Assembly: GCF_000235405.2 (NCBI RefSeq) | Contig: NC_017095.1 | Span: 434,001-498,000 of the forward strand | Reading direction: 5' to 3' | DNA: 64,000 bases | Source: Fervidobacterium pennivorans DSM 9078 | Lineage (GTDB): Bacteria; Thermotogota; Thermotogae; Thermotogales; Fervidobacteriaceae | In this document: positions 55,730-64,000 of the stretch, in pieces | Numbering within the stretch: position 1 is the stretch's first letter | Layout of the letters: each line of letters opens with the position of its first letter | The notes under the pieces: model-generated | Databases searched by the model: none | The model's input: the letters and a program-made list of their open reading frames with translations, nothing else | Told to the model about the DNA's origin: nothing | Made by a program: the position numbers and the translations under genes

Positions 55730-56380
55730 TCAAAATCGGACCTTAATTCTTGCTTCTACGTATGGTGAATTCTCACCTGTAATAAACGATGACCTATAAG
55801 ACAACCATCGCAGGGAAGCAAAATAACCCACTGAAATAGAAAAAGTAGGTTGAATATACGACATTTTAACATTCAGTAATGAACGAAAGATGTCGTCAGT
55901 ATAAACAGTTGGAATGTTCACATTGAATGCCGGGTCGTAGAAAAGATAAAAAGCCGAATAGTAAGCTGATACACTGAGATTCATATTTTCAAAATTTACA
56001 GACGCCGAGAGACCTACGTTGAACCTTCCTGTTTCAGTTGGTTCATTTGTGTCAACTATTTTCGTAGTTAGTTCGAAAGGTATCGAAACAGCTATGTTCT
56101 CTACCTGAAAGTCAGAGCTCAACCTCAAGAAATATGTAGATTTTCCAAAGTCGTAACCACCAACCGTGGAAAGAAAAATCGTTCGGTTCTCATCCAAGGG
56201 CAATTTAAATCCAATTTCACTATATGGAAAACCTAGGAAATAAATTATTGATTCTAAAGACCCCGTTATACCCATTCCATCTTTTGTACTGAAGTAAAAT
56301 TCTGCGCCGAAGGATAACGCATTTAAAATGAATAAACACACGAGCAAAATCCTCAATTTTAAGGCAACCTTAGACAACAC
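55730..56380 (-). CDS. Predicted small outer-membrane (toga) beta-barrel
   Basis: A 216-residue exported protein. A signal peptide (about 1-25, ending SFGA) precedes an alternating beta-strand pattern across the whole length, closing with SPYVEARIKVRF. The terminal Phe and alternating residues point to a barrel of roughly 8-10 strands in the toga. GTG 56380 follows AAGGGGGAG with 6-base spacing. It lies 56 bases upstream of the VWA-protein gene. I do not recognise a family; it could equally be a periplasmic beta protein, but the C-terminal signature favours a barrel. Confidence 0.65.
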   Translation of the reverse strand: MLSKVALKLRILLVCLFILNALSFGAEFYFSTKDGMGITGSLESIIYFLGFPYSEIGFKLPLDENRTIFLSTVGGYDFGKSTYFLRLSSDFQVENIAVSIPFELTTKIVDTNEPTETGRFNVGLSASVNFENMNLSVSAYYSAFYLFYDPAFNVNIPTVYTDDIFRSLLNVKMSYIQPTFSISVGYFASLRWLSYRSSFITGENSPYVEARIKVRF

Positions 56381-56505
56381 GGTAGTCTCCCCCTTTGTTT
56401 GTTATGGTTGTCCAAAACAGAGACTGTTCAAAGATGATTATACCACAGACTCTGGTTATAAAACACATGCATAAACTGAACTGAATATTTGATGTTTTAC
56501 TCCTT

Positions 56506-56550
56506 CAAAGAAAAATCCCCAGGATTTTCTTTAGGTATATCCTGGGGATT
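56506..56550 (-). terminator. Terminator after uppP
   Basis: A perfect 11-bp stem, ATCCCCAGGAT (56515-56525) with 56539-56549. On the minus strand it is followed by TTTTTCTTTG. It lies 24 bases after the uppP stop and upstream of the beta-barrel gene. Confidence 0.85.
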
Positions 56551-56572
56551 AATACTTTTGTTATTCGCGTTT

Positions 56573-57319
56573 TTATTTCAAAACAAAGCTCAGCAACGCA
56601 GGTATGATAAGATACAACGAGAAAAATTTCAGATGTGCCGATACCGTTAGTTGTCTTACTACAATCAAGGCAATCAATCCTGCGACAAATGCTCCACCAA
56701 ATCCAGAAAATATACCTGTTGAGAAAACAACATCTTTAAGTTCAAAGATTCCAGCTGCGAGTGTTACTGGTAAACTCAGAAGAAAAGAAAATCTAAAAGC
56801 GTCAGTTCGATTCATACCTACCAAGAGTGCTCCAATGAGAGTAAAACCACTGCGTGATATACCAGGCAATACCGAGATCGCTTGGAAGATACCAATAATC
56901 AATGCATCAGTATAAGAAATATCGTTTAGTGACTTTTTTCCGGAAAAGAAGTCAGATAACCAGAGTGCCACTGCTGTAACCAAAAAAAACACACCAATTA
57001 ACATTTGAGAGGAGAATATCTCTTCAATCTTCTTTTCAAAAAATACACCGACAATTCCTGCAGGTATAGATGCAACTATGATTTTAAGTGCCAGGTCCCA
57101 CGTTGACTTATCAAGTTTTACTAAACCTATGATGATGCTCCATACATCTTTCCAAAGGAATATTAAAACTACTAAGAACGTTGCTAAGTGGAGAAAGGCG
57201 AACAGCGAAAGATTTGGCGATAATCCGAAAAGTTTGGAAAACAAGCTTAAATGCCCAGAACTTGAAACAGGGAAGAATTCTGTTAGTCCTTGCACAACTC
57301 CAAGTAAGAATTCTTTCAT
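56573..57319 (-). CDS. uppP: Undecaprenyl-diphosphate phosphatase
   Basis: A 248-residue integral membrane enzyme that recycles the lipid carrier for peptidoglycan by removing a phosphate from undecaprenyl diphosphate. Both conserved signatures are present: [18 protein letters not shown] near the N-terminus and [10 protein letters not shown] in the second half. About eight hydrophobic helices are predicted, and the inverted-repeat topology is clear. Length is slightly below the 260-280 typical of the family. ATG 57319 follows GAGAGGAAT. It lies 21 bases after the YaaR-like gene and is last in that transcript, followed by a strong terminator. Gene product is also called BacA. Confidence 0.95.
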   Translation of the reverse strand: MKEFLLGVVQGLTEFFPVSSSGHLSLFSKLFGLSPNLSLFAFLHLATFLVVLIFLWKDVWSIIIGLVKLDKSTWDLALKIIVASIPAGIVGVFFEKKIEEIFSSQMLIGVFFLVTAVALWLSDFFSGKKSLNDISYTDALIIGIFQAISVLPGISRSGFTLIGALLVGMNRTDAFRFSFLLSLPVTLAAGIFELKDVVFSTGIFSGFGGAFVAGLIALIVVRQLTVSAHLKFFSLYLIIPALLSFVLK

Positions 57320-57340
57320 TAATTCCTCTCCTTTCTGGTT

Positions 57341-57802
57341 CTATTTGTAGAGGTCAAAAAGTATCCCGTTGATTTCTCCAACCTTTTCAGCAAGCTTTAG
57401 CGTGTTTTTCTCAGCTTCCATAAGTAAGTTGGTAAGTTGCTCCAATCTTTCATCAACTTGTTCAGCAATTATATGTAACCTCGGTTGTGACAGTGCATAA
57501 TCGTATTTTCCAGCTAATTTATAGAGGTTTTTTTCCACATACTTTAATACATTTCTAATCTTTTCTTTGTATTTTTTGAGGTTTTCAGCAGTTGGTGACC
57601 TTACAAAATCATTTCCCGCTTCAACAACATCACTTATCATTTCTTCTATGGTCTTCCTAATAGCTTCACTCTCTGCTTCTTCAAAAACACCAAGAAAAGA
57701 GCTCTTTTGACTCGAGCTTACATGTTCTTTCTTACCTGCTTTTTTTCCCTTTATAGCTGAGTTCTTTAACTTTGGGTCATTTGACGGTGGTTCTATTCTC
57801 AT
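57341..57802 (-). CDS. YaaR family (DUF327) protein
   Basis: A 153-residue, mostly helical protein matching the YaaR/DUF327 family. A basic, low-complexity N-terminus (residues 1-35) is followed by helices with the family pattern (FVRSPTAENLKKYKEKIRNVLKYVEKNLYKL, then a C-terminal LTNLLMEAEKNTLKLAEKVGEINGILFDLY). Function is unknown in general. ATG 57802 follows CAAGGCGG. It is 26 bases downstream of the Mrp ATPase gene and 21 bases upstream of uppP, within one minus-strand run. Confidence 0.8.
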   Translation of the reverse strand: MRIEPPSNDPKLKNSAIKGKKAGKKEHVSSSQKSSFLGVFEEAESEAIRKTIEEMISDVVEAGNDFVRSPTAENLKKYKEKIRNVLKYVEKNLYKLAGKYDYALSQPRLHIIAEQVDERLEQLTNLLMEAEKNTLKLAEKVGEINGILFDLYK

Positions 57803-57828
57803 TTTTCTACCGCCTTGCGATTAATAAA

Positions 57829-58635
57829 TTATTTTTCAACAGCTTTTGCAACATTTTCAGCAAGTTCTCTAAACGCCTTTTCAACTTCGCTTCCCCTGTA
57901 ATAAAGTGTTATCGGTTTGCCTTCGTCAAGTAATTCAAGCGCCTTGGGGTCCATAGGAATTCTTCCGAGTACAGGAACACCGTATTCTTGCGCCAATAAA
58001 TCTGCTCCGCCTCTTCCAAATGGGTAAACTACTTCGTCTTTGCATCTCATATAGGACATATTTTCAACAATGCCCAAAACTTTTTGGTTCATGGCTTTTA
58101 CGAACTCTATTGCTCTTCGGACATCGTCGAGTGCTACCTTTTGTGGAGTTGTCACCATTAGTACACCGTCAGTTTGACCTATTGTTTGGAAAAGACTAAG
58201 TGCTTCGTCTCCGGTTCCCGGTGGTAAGTCAAATATCATGAAATCCAGTTCCCCCCATTTAGTATCGCCGAGAAATTGTTTAATTGCAGAGTGTTTGAGA
58301 GGTCCTCTCCAGATGATAGGTTTACCTTCCTCAACCATCATGGAAATTGAAAGTGCTTTCAAGTTTGGCAGTACCTCTGCGGGAATTATTTTTTCGTCTT
58401 CGTCAACAGCTGGTAGTGCATTACCACCAAGCATACGGACGATATCAGGTCCATGGATGTCAACATCGAGAAGTCCAACTTTGTAACCACTTTCGGCAAG
58501 AGCAGTCGCTAAGTTCACGGCAACCGTTGTTTTACCAACTCCACCTTTTCCACTCAACACTGCAATAAAGTGTTTTACATGTTCCTTTAAATCAGCAATT
58601 TTCTGATCCGGGTTTAAACTGAAATTTGTGCTCAT
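57829..58635 (-). CDS. Mrp/NBP35-type Fe-S cluster carrier ATPase
   Basis: A 268-residue P-loop protein of the Mrp/ApbC family, which carries and delivers iron-sulfur clusters. The deviant Walker A is [10 protein letters not shown] (28-37). Further motifs are [23 protein letters not shown] and [18 protein letters not shown]. The usual C-terminal CxxC is represented by a single Cys in MRCKD, so the bridging cluster site looks incomplete in this copy. The N-terminal MIP18-like domain of longer Mrp proteins is absent. ATG 58635 follows GAAGGAGGAAA. It is 27 bases after galT. Many Fe-S proteins in this organism (NfnAB, for instance) could be clients. Confidence 0.88.
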   Translation of the reverse strand: MSTNFSLNPDQKIADLKEHVKHFIAVLSGKGGVGKTTVAVNLATALAESGYKVGLLDVDIHGPDIVRMLGGNALPAVDEDEKIIPAEVLPNLKALSISMMVEEGKPIIWRGPLKHSAIKQFLGDTKWGELDFMIFDLPPGTGDEALSLFQTIGQTDGVLMVTTPQKVALDDVRRAIEFVKAMNQKVLGIVENMSYMRCKDEVVYPFGRGGADLLAQEYGVPVLGRIPMDPKALELLDEGKPITLYYRGSEVEKAFRELAENVAKAVEK

Positions 58636-58662
58636 CTTTTTTCCTCCTTCTATGCATTCGTG

Positions 58663-59688
58663 CTATTCCGATTTCGTTTTCTCAATTAACTCTTGGTAAT
58701 TTTCTACCAAGTACTTTGCTGCATCTTCGGGTGGCACTGGGTTGATATAAAATCCCGAACCCCACTCAAAGCCTGCGACACGTGTTAAACGAGGGATAAT
58801 TTCAACATGCCAATGGTAATAAAGTTTACCTTCATCCATGACCGGTGCAGTATGGATTAGGAAGTTGTACGGCGGATTGTTCAAAACCAAATAAATCCTG
58901 TGCAAGACATCTTTCATAATCCTTGCAAATGATTTAACTTCTTCCTCAGTGATTGAACCAAAATCATGTGAGTGTCTTTTTGGAAGTACCCATGTTTCGA
59001 ATGGAAACCTTGCCGCGTAAGGTTCAAAAGCAATGAAATGTTCGTTCTCCTCTACTATACGCCTTCCTTCTATTCTTTCTTGATTTATCATATCACAGAA
59101 CACGCAGCGTTCTTTGTAAGAATAGTAATTCTTTGCCCCATCTAGCTCCTCCTCAACAGTCTTTGGCACAACAGGAGTGGCTATAATTTGGCTGTGAGGA
59201 TGCGCAAGTGAAGCTCCTCCTTCCTTACCGTGGTTTCTAAAAATGAGTATATATTTGACTCGTTCATCTTTTGCAATCATTCTAAACCTTGTAACGTATG
59301 CCCAAACGACTTCCTCAGCTTGTTTGTAATCCAAAAGTGCGAAAGTGGAGTTGTGGTCAGGAGTTTCGATGATGACCTCGTGGTAACCAAATCCGGTCAT
59401 CGCATCGTACATCCCGTGTCCATATCTATCAACTGGTAATTCAGGATCTACAGCCGGGAATTTGTTGGGAACGACTCTAACCCACCATCCAGGAGTGTTG
59501 GGCTGCGTATCAGCTGGACGGAACGCAAGGATTTCAGGTGGTGTGGTATGTTCGTTTCCATAATCAAAAGGACAGAAACCTGTTTTTACCTCTTCTGGTG
59601 TTACCTGAAAGTCGTGAGGTCTTTTTGCACGCTCGGTTGAAATGATAACCCATCTTTTTACAACTGGGTCCTTTCTGTATTCAGGCAT
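58663..59688 (-). CDS. galT: Galactose-1-phosphate uridylyltransferase
   Basis: A 341-residue HIT-superfamily enzyme that exchanges UMP between UDP-glucose and galactose 1-phosphate in the Leloir pathway. The nucleophile is His165 in the HPHSQ motif. Other family segments are NKFPAV, GYHEVIIETPDHN and the C-terminal YYHWHVEIIPR with metal-ligand histidines. Two Cys (CPF at 39, CVFCDM near 195) could hold zinc. The motif is HPHSQ rather than HPHGQ, as in a number of bacterial and archaeal homologues whose sugar-1-phosphate range is broader. ATG 59688 follows GGAGGAATCTCT. It is next to glgA, so it may link galactose input to glycogen. No galK or galE is present. Confidence 0.88.
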   Translation of the reverse strand: MPEYRKDPVVKRWVIISTERAKRPHDFQVTPEEVKTGFCPFDYGNEHTTPPEILAFRPADTQPNTPGWWVRVVPNKFPAVDPELPVDRYGHGMYDAMTGFGYHEVIIETPDHNSTFALLDYKQAEEVVWAYVTRFRMIAKDERVKYILIFRNHGKEGGASLAHPHSQIIATPVVPKTVEEELDGAKNYYSYKERCVFCDMINQERIEGRRIVEENEHFIAFEPYAARFPFETWVLPKRHSHDFGSITEEEVKSFARIMKDVLHRIYLVLNNPPYNFLIHTAPVMDEGKLYYHWHVEIIPRLTRVAGFEWGSGFYINPVPPEDAAKYLVENYQELIEKTKSE

Positions 59689-59724
59689 AGAGATTCCTCC
59701 CTAGGTTTGTTTTGATTTCTTTAT

Positions 59725-61179
59725 TTACTGGATTTTCGATTTCGCACGCTGGTAAAGTTTTACATATTCCTTCGCTGAATTGTCCCAGCTCAGGTCCGTT
59801 GTCATCGCGTTCTTAATCAAGGCATTCCAATGTTCTTTTTCATTGTAATAATACAGTGCTTTGGCTATGGCTTTAAGCAGGTATGCAGAGTCATATGGTT
59901 CAAATCCAAAACCGTTTCCTTCTTTTGTTTCAGGATTGTATTCTTTTACTGTATCTGCCAAGCCACCGGTGTATCTTACTATCGGTATTGTTCCGTATCT
60001 GAGACTATACATCTGTCCAAGTCCACAAGGTTCGTATTTTGATGGCATAAGGAACATATCTGCACCAGCGTAAATTTTTTGAGCAAGTACCACGTCGAAT
60101 TTTAGATTTATAGAATATTTCTCTGGGTATCTTTCCCCTAGCTTTTTGAACATGTTCTCGTATTTTTCCTCACCGGTACCAAGAAGGACGAACTGTATGT
60201 CAAATAGCGAAACATAATCCATTATCTCTGCCATGATGTCGAGTCCTTTTTGGTCTACAAGTCTGTTTATCATTCCAATCATAGGAACGTCTCTTGCTGG
60301 TAAACCGAGCTCGCGTTGAAGTAGTCTCTTGTTCTCTTTTTTCTTTTCGATAGTTTCAAGGTTGTAGTTAACGTATATCCTTTTATCTGTCTCTGGATTA
60401 TACTCTTCGTAGTCGATACCGTTTAAAATACCATAAAGGTCCGCAGACCTTACACGCAATACACCATCGAGTTTCTCACCGTATTCTTTCGTTTGAATTT
60501 CGCGAGCATAGGTTGGACTTACTGTGTTTATTACATCTGCAAAAAGAATACCACCTTTCAAGAAGTTGATATTACCATAGAACTCTATACCGTCAATACT
60601 AAAGAGATACTCAGGCAATCCTGCGAATTTCATGTAAGATGGTTCGAAAATCCCCTGGTAACCTAAATTGTGGATTGTTAAAACAGAGGCAATTTTTGAT
60701 AGCTTTTCATCGTTTTTATATACTGATTTCAGGTATACAGGAATCAGTGCAGTCTGCCAGTCATTAACGTGGATTATATCGTAGCGAAAGTCTAATTTTT
60801 TAATCGCTTCGAGCACAGCAGCTGAGAAAAATATTGCTTGTTCTGCCAAATCAGGGCCTTGATAAACCTCATCTGCGCTAAAGTAATATCGATTTGCAAT
60901 CAAAAATACATTCACGTTTTTACTACCAGGTAGACTTGTTCTGTAAATATCGAATTTTTCTTCAGTGAGTAAGTGTGGAATGGAAATGCCTTCTGAGACT
61001 TTTTCAATGGTATAACCAAACTTCGAAGAATTCTCATCAACCTTTTTATGGTATGGCATGAAAATATCTACAGCCATTCCTTGCTTTTCTAGATACTTTG
61101 GTAATGCTCCAACAACGTCTGCGAGTCCACCAACTTTGGCAAATGGATAAACTTCGTAAGACACCATGGCAATTTTCAT
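59725..61179 (-). CDS. glgA: Glycogen synthase (GT5)
   Basis: A 484-residue GT5 enzyme that extends alpha-1,4-glucan from ADP-glucose (or UDP-glucose). The N-terminal KVGGLADV motif binds the nucleotide sugar. HNLGYQGIF, NTVSPTYAREI, GLDIMAEI and the C-terminal PSKYEPCGLGQMYSLRYGTIPIVRYTGGLADTV pattern complete the signature. Length is normal. ATG 61179 is preceded by GGAGGTGAG, which overlaps the stop of the upstream hydrolase; an in-frame GTG at 61188 is part of that site. The cell probably stores glycogen. No glgC or glgP lies nearby. Confidence 0.95.
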   Translation of the reverse strand: MKIAMVSYEVYPFAKVGGLADVVGALPKYLEKQGMAVDIFMPYHKKVDENSSKFGYTIEKVSEGISIPHLLTEEKFDIYRTSLPGSKNVNVFLIANRYYFSADEVYQGPDLAEQAIFFSAAVLEAIKKLDFRYDIIHVNDWQTALIPVYLKSVYKNDEKLSKIASVLTIHNLGYQGIFEPSYMKFAGLPEYLFSIDGIEFYGNINFLKGGILFADVINTVSPTYAREIQTKEYGEKLDGVLRVRSADLYGILNGIDYEEYNPETDKRIYVNYNLETIEKKKENKRLLQRELGLPARDVPMIGMINRLVDQKGLDIMAEIMDYVSLFDIQFVLLGTGEEKYENMFKKLGERYPEKYSINLKFDVVLAQKIYAGADMFLMPSKYEPCGLGQMYSLRYGTIPIVRYTGGLADTVKEYNPETKEGNGFGFEPYDSAYLLKAIAKALYYYNEKEHWNALIKNAMTTDLSWDNSAKEYVKLYQRAKSKIQ

Positions 61180-61184
61180 ATTTC

Positions 61185-61823
61185 TCACCTCCTGAAATAG
61201 TCATCACTCCTTACATGTTCGTCATGCGTAAAAACTATGTAATCACACTTCCGACCAATGGTATTAATGAACCTTGCGCAATCATCTTTTCTCAACCATC
61301 TTATTATATCATAAAACTCTACGCGATTCATAACTATATCCCCAGTATACAGAATTTTGCCCATGTTTTCTGTATCTATGACAAACGAACAGTGCTCTTT
61401 TGCATGCCAAGGAGTGTGAAATACTACAACTTTTCCATCGAATAGTTTCATCCCAGCATCAATTTCCACTACATTTTTCCAAGAGTTTATGATTTCAAGG
61501 TAGAGTTTACTCTTGAATAACCCGAATTTGTTGTATGGTTTTGCTTTGTAAGCACCATGAATATAGACAGTAGCGTTTGGGAAAAATCTTGTTGCATAGG
61601 CATGGTCTAAGTGTAAATGAGTCAGTAGAATATCTGTCACATCCTCCAAGTTTATATTATGATTTTCAAAATATTCTTCCAAAAATCCGAAAGAAGTGTA
61701 ATCGCCAGGGTCGATAAGTATTTTACGGTCATTTTGTGTCAGAAGAACTGGAGTAGAGTATGCAACTTCCACATTCTTTGGGATTCTTATGCTTCCACCG
61801 TTGTTTATGATTGTTGCTACCAT
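61185..61823 (-). CDS. Metallo-beta-lactamase-fold hydrolase
   Basis: A 212-residue hydrolase with the two-metal site: THLHLDHA (HxHxDH), a second His in HTPWHAKEH, Asp in YTGDI and a late His in FTHDEH. No additional nucleic-acid or flavodoxin domain is present. The family covers glyoxalase II, lactonases, RNases and many uncharacterised hydrolases, so the substrate cannot be named. ATG 61823 follows ATGGAGGTGG. Its stop sits within the ribosome site of glgA, 6 bases before that start, so the two are translationally coupled, although no metabolic connection is evident. Confidence 0.85.
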   Translation of the reverse strand: MVATIINNGGSIRIPKNVEVAYSTPVLLTQNDRKILIDPGDYTSFGFLEEYFENHNINLEDVTDILLTHLHLDHAYATRFFPNATVYIHGAYKAKPYNKFGLFKSKLYLEIINSWKNVVEIDAGMKLFDGKVVVFHTPWHAKEHCSFVIDTENMGKILYTGDIVMNRVEFYDIIRWLRKDDCARFINTIGRKCDYIVFTHDEHVRSDDYFRR

Positions 61824-61924
61824 GTAGAGCCACCTCCATACTTATTTACCCTTTCAACTCTTCTTTTACACTCAACTATTTTAGCATCTAAACGATTCAT
61901 TAACAATACTCTACAAAATGTCTG

Positions 61925-61954
61925 TTGAAAACTCTACGTTTCATGTGGTATAAT
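61925..61954 (+). promoter_or_regulatory. Rubredoxin promoter
   Basis: TTGAAA (61925-61930), 18-base spacer, TATAAT (61949-61954). This is the best sigma-70-type match in the window. It lies 34 bases before the rubredoxin ATG, between divergent genes. Confidence 0.75.
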
Positions 61955-61987
61955 ACTTACACCCAGTAATTAGATGGAGGTGGAAAT

Positions 61988-62149
61988 ATGAAGTACAGAT
62001 GTACCGTTTGTGGTTACATTTATGACCCAGAAGTTGGAGACCCAGATTCCGGAATTGAACCAGGCACACCTTTCGAAAATCTTCCTGATGACTGGACATG
62101 CCCGGTTTGTGGAGTAAGTAAAGATATGTTTGAACCTCTTGAAGACTAA
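61988..62149 (+). CDS. Rubredoxin
   Basis: A 53-residue rubredoxin with a single Fe(Cys)4 centre: Cys5 and Cys8 ([11 protein letters not shown]) and Cys38 and Cys41 (WTCPVCGV). The [15 protein letters not shown] segment between them is canonical. ATG 61988 follows ATGGAGGTGG. Rubredoxins pass single electrons; in anaerobes they commonly feed superoxide reductase, rubrerythrin or flavodiiron proteins, giving oxygen tolerance. It is a monocistronic gene with a strong promoter and a following terminator. Its natural partner is not in the window, although the ODP-type protein at 18807 is a conceivable acceptor. Confidence 0.97.
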   Translation: MKYRCTVCGYIYDPEVGDPDSGIEPGTPFENLPDDWTCPVCGVSKDMFEPLED

Positions 62150-62227
62150 GAACGTTGAGAAAATAAGGACGCACTAACACGTAGTTTTAACTTGCTAGAT
62201 TTCATTTGTATTTTTCAAAAGTTCAAA

Positions 62228-62258
62228 ATTCGGGGGGCATGCCCCCCGATTTATGTAT
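62228..62258 (+). terminator. Terminator after rubredoxin
   Basis: CGGGGGGCATGCCCCCCG (62231-62248) is a perfect GC-rich palindrome forming a 7-bp stem with a CATG loop, then ATTTATGTATAG. The U-tract is short, so efficiency may be moderate. It lies 81 bases after the rubredoxin stop. Confidence 0.6.
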
Positions 62259-62305
62259 AGATAGCTTATATATGAAAAAACCAAATTAGCTTCGGAGGGA
62301 TATGA

Positions 62306-63724
62306 ATGTCTAATAACGGTCAAGTTAGAGTAAGATTTGCCCCAAGTCCAACAGGTTATCTGCATGTTGGTGGTGCAAGAACAGCTTTATTTAACTATCT
62401 CTTTGCAAGGAAAACAAACGGAAAATTCATTTTAAGAATTGAGGACACAGACCTTGAAAGGTCCGAAAAAGTTTTCGAAGAACAACTCATCAATGCTTTA
62501 AGGTGGCTTGGGTTAGATTGGGACGAAGGACCAGATATTGGTGGTCCGTACGGTCCGTACAGGCAGAGCGAACGGACAGAGCTATACCATTACTATGCAC
62601 AAGAATTGATAAAGCAAGGGAAAGCTTACGAGGTTTACGCCTACCCGGAGGAAATTGAACAACTTCGTGAGAAACTACTTGCTGAAGGCAAGGCACCGCA
62701 TTACACGCGTGAGATGCTTGAACCATACAATACTGCAGAAAGAAAAAGAGAGTACGAAGAAAAAGGGTTGAGACCTGCGATTTACTTCTCTATGCCTCGG
62801 AAGGATTATGTAATCAATGATGTTGTAAAAGGTGAGGTTGTATTCAAAGCTGGCAGTGTTGGTGACTTCGCACTTTTGAGAAGTAACGGCATGCCTACGT
62901 ATAACTACGCTTGTGTTATTGATGATGGTCTCATGAAAATAACCCATGTGCTAAGAGGGGACGACCACCTTTCCAACACTGTAAAACAAGTTGCGCTGTA
63001 TGAAGCACTTGGTTGGCCTGTTCCTGTGTTTGGTCATGTGTCGATGATTCTTGGACCTGACGGAAGTAAACTTAGCAAGCGCCATGGTGCTACTTCAGTC
63101 GAAGAATTCAAAGCAAGAGGATACTTACCAGAAGCTTTGGTCAATTTCCTAGCACTTCTTGGTTGGTCGCATCCAGAGGGGAAGGAAATCCTTACAAAAG
63201 AGGAACTCATAAGCAGTTTCTCCTTGGAACGATTGGTTAAAAACCCAGCTATTTTCAATCCTGATAAATTGAGATGGATGAACTCCGAGCATATCAGGAT
63301 GAAGGATACCAAAGAATTAGTAAAACTTGCGAAAATGTTCATCAACAGAGACGTTGACGAGGCTTATTTAGAAAAAGTTATTGTAGCTGTAAAAGACAGA
63401 ATCGAAGAACTCTCCCAACTGCCAGAGTTAACAGATTTCTTCTTCGAAAGACCGAATGTTTCCGTAGAAAAAACCCCAGAAGCTGTTGAAACGTATAAAG
63501 CCCTACTTGAAGAGTTACAAAAGGTAGAAGTTTGGAATAAGGAAAACATATATGCTTCGTTTAAAACAGCGATGAAAAATGCAAAACTAAAAGGTAAAGA
63601 CTTTTACATGACACTCAGGCTTATTTTAACAGGTAAGAACGAGGGACCAGAGTTGATAGATATTCTTGAAATACTTGGGAAGGAAGAAGTCATAGCACGT
63701 ATTCAAAATTATTTAAACGCGTAA
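62306..63724 (+). CDS. gltX: Glutamyl-tRNA synthetase
   Basis: A 472-residue class I aminoacyl-tRNA synthetase. The HIGH motif appears as [15 protein letters not shown] and the KMSKS motif as SKLSKRHGA. The glutamate-binding [10 protein letters not shown] and the anticodon-binding helical domain (after about residue 320) are present. Length matches bacterial GluRS. ATG 62306 follows TCGGAGGGAT. Many Thermotogales have two GluRS-like proteins, one of which may charge tRNA-Gln for later amidation; which this is cannot be told. cysS starts 30 bases downstream, so the pair is probably an operon. Confidence 0.96.
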   Translation: MSNNGQVRVRFAPSPTGYLHVGGARTALFNYLFARKTNGKFILRIEDTDLERSEKVFEEQLINALRWLGLDWDEGPDIGGPYGPYRQSERTELYHYYAQELIKQGKAYEVYAYPEEIEQLREKLLAEGKAPHYTREMLEPYNTAERKREYEEKGLRPAIYFSMPRKDYVINDVVKGEVVFKAGSVGDFALLRSNGMPTYNYACVIDDGLMKITHVLRGDDHLSNTVKQVALYEALGWPVPVFGHVSMILGPDGSKLSKRHGATSVEEFKARGYLPEALVNFLALLGWSHPEGKEILTKEELISSFSLERLVKNPAIFNPDKLRWMNSEHIRMKDTKELVKLAKMFINRDVDEAYLEKVIVAVKDRIEELSQLPELTDFFFERPNVSVEKTPEAVETYKALLEELQKVEVWNKENIYASFKTAMKNAKLKGKDFYMTLRLILTGKNEGPELIDILEILGKEEVIARIQNYLNA

Positions 63725-63754
63725 ATTAAATTAACCAAAGAGTGGTGAATAACA

Positions 63755-64000
63755 ATGAAAAAAGTGTATATCACCGATACTTTGACAAAAGAAAAAGTTC
63801 CGCTCGAACCTGTTGAACCCGGTATCGTAAAGATGTACGTATGCGGTCCAACTGTCTATAACTATATTCACATTGGCAATGCACGTCCAATGGTTGTTTT
63901 CGATGCGTTTAGAAGGTTTCTTGAGTTTATCGGATACAAGGTTATAATGGTTCAAAACTTCACAGATATAGATGATAAGATTATTAATGAAGCAAGAGAA
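63755..64000 (+). CDS. cysS: Cysteinyl-tRNA synthetase (C-terminus outside window)
   Basis: The first 82 residues are visible, up to the right edge. [21 protein letters not shown] contains the zinc-ligand Cys and the HIGH motif (HIGN) characteristic of CysRS. The following [14 protein letters not shown] is equally diagnostic. ATG 63755 follows GAGTGGTGAAT. It lies 30 bases after gltX, an arrangement also common in Firmicutes. Confidence 0.95.
   Translation, partial: MKKVYITDTLTKEKVPLEPVEPGIVKMYVCGPTVYNYIHIGNARPMVVFDAFRRFLEFIGYKVIMVQNFTDIDDKIINEARE

Overview
The window reads as chromosome of a fermentative thermophile of the order Thermotogales, most like Fervidobacterium. The grounds are the gene set (NfnAB, RadA, ClpC, MutS2 with Smr, proofreading DNA polymerase I, laminarin-type glycosidases, rubredoxin), moderately AT-rich DNA, strong purine-rich ribosome sites, frequent GTG/TTG starts and small secreted beta-barrels ending in Phe, as expected for an outer 'toga'. 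The genus is an inference from protein resemblance. I saw no tRNA, rRNA, CRISPR array or intact insertion sequence.

Layout. 1-4043 (minus): an S1-domain protein cut by the window edge, ribosomal protein L31, an H-NOX/chemoreceptor fusion and a membrane GGDEF protein. 4232-16680 (plus): class II amidotransferase, lysA, a secreted PHP phosphoesterase, clpC, radA, a DegV protein, an AhpD-like protein and polA. 16688-23097: an EamA transporter (minus), then a plus-strand run of a split chromate transporter, a di-iron ODP-type protein with a soluble chemoreceptor, the electron-bifurcating NfnAB pair and a small pilin-like protein.

23149-49073 (minus) is a large beta-glucan (laminarin-type) utilisation locus in two transcription units. 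The first is GH30 plus a sugar-binding protein, closed by a terminator. The second, about 22 kb, holds two carbohydrate-binding lipoproteins, a toga beta-barrel, a second sugar-binding protein, a 982-residue membrane-anchored binding protein, two permease pairs, an NHL/TPR/Yip1-like membrane protein, a DUF5696-type secreted protein, GH3, a large GH94-like phosphorylase, GH16 and a LacI regulator. Both promoters carry a near-identical 16-bp palindrome between -35 and -10, so the regulator probably controls both units. The inferred flow is: lipoproteins and porin gather glucan at the surface, GH16 and GH30 cut it, binding proteins and permeases import oligosaccharides, and GH3 and the phosphorylase finish the job. 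No transporter ATPase is encoded here.

49074-49861 holds decayed coding DNA: the C-terminus of a sugar permease joined to a GGDEF fragment. 49862-61823 (minus) carries housekeeping and envelope genes: an FtsA-like ATPase, mutS2, a DUF2201/VWA protein, a beta-barrel, uppP, a YaaR protein, Mrp, galT, glgA and a metallo-beta-lactamase-fold protein. 61988-64000 (plus) has rubredoxin, gltX and the start of cysS.

The points most worth pursuing are two separate oxygen-type chemosensory modules within 20 kb (H-NOX with a complete O2 pocket; ODP with soluble receptor), the atypical LacI operator/hinge pairing, and the unusual transporter cluster inside the glucan locus.
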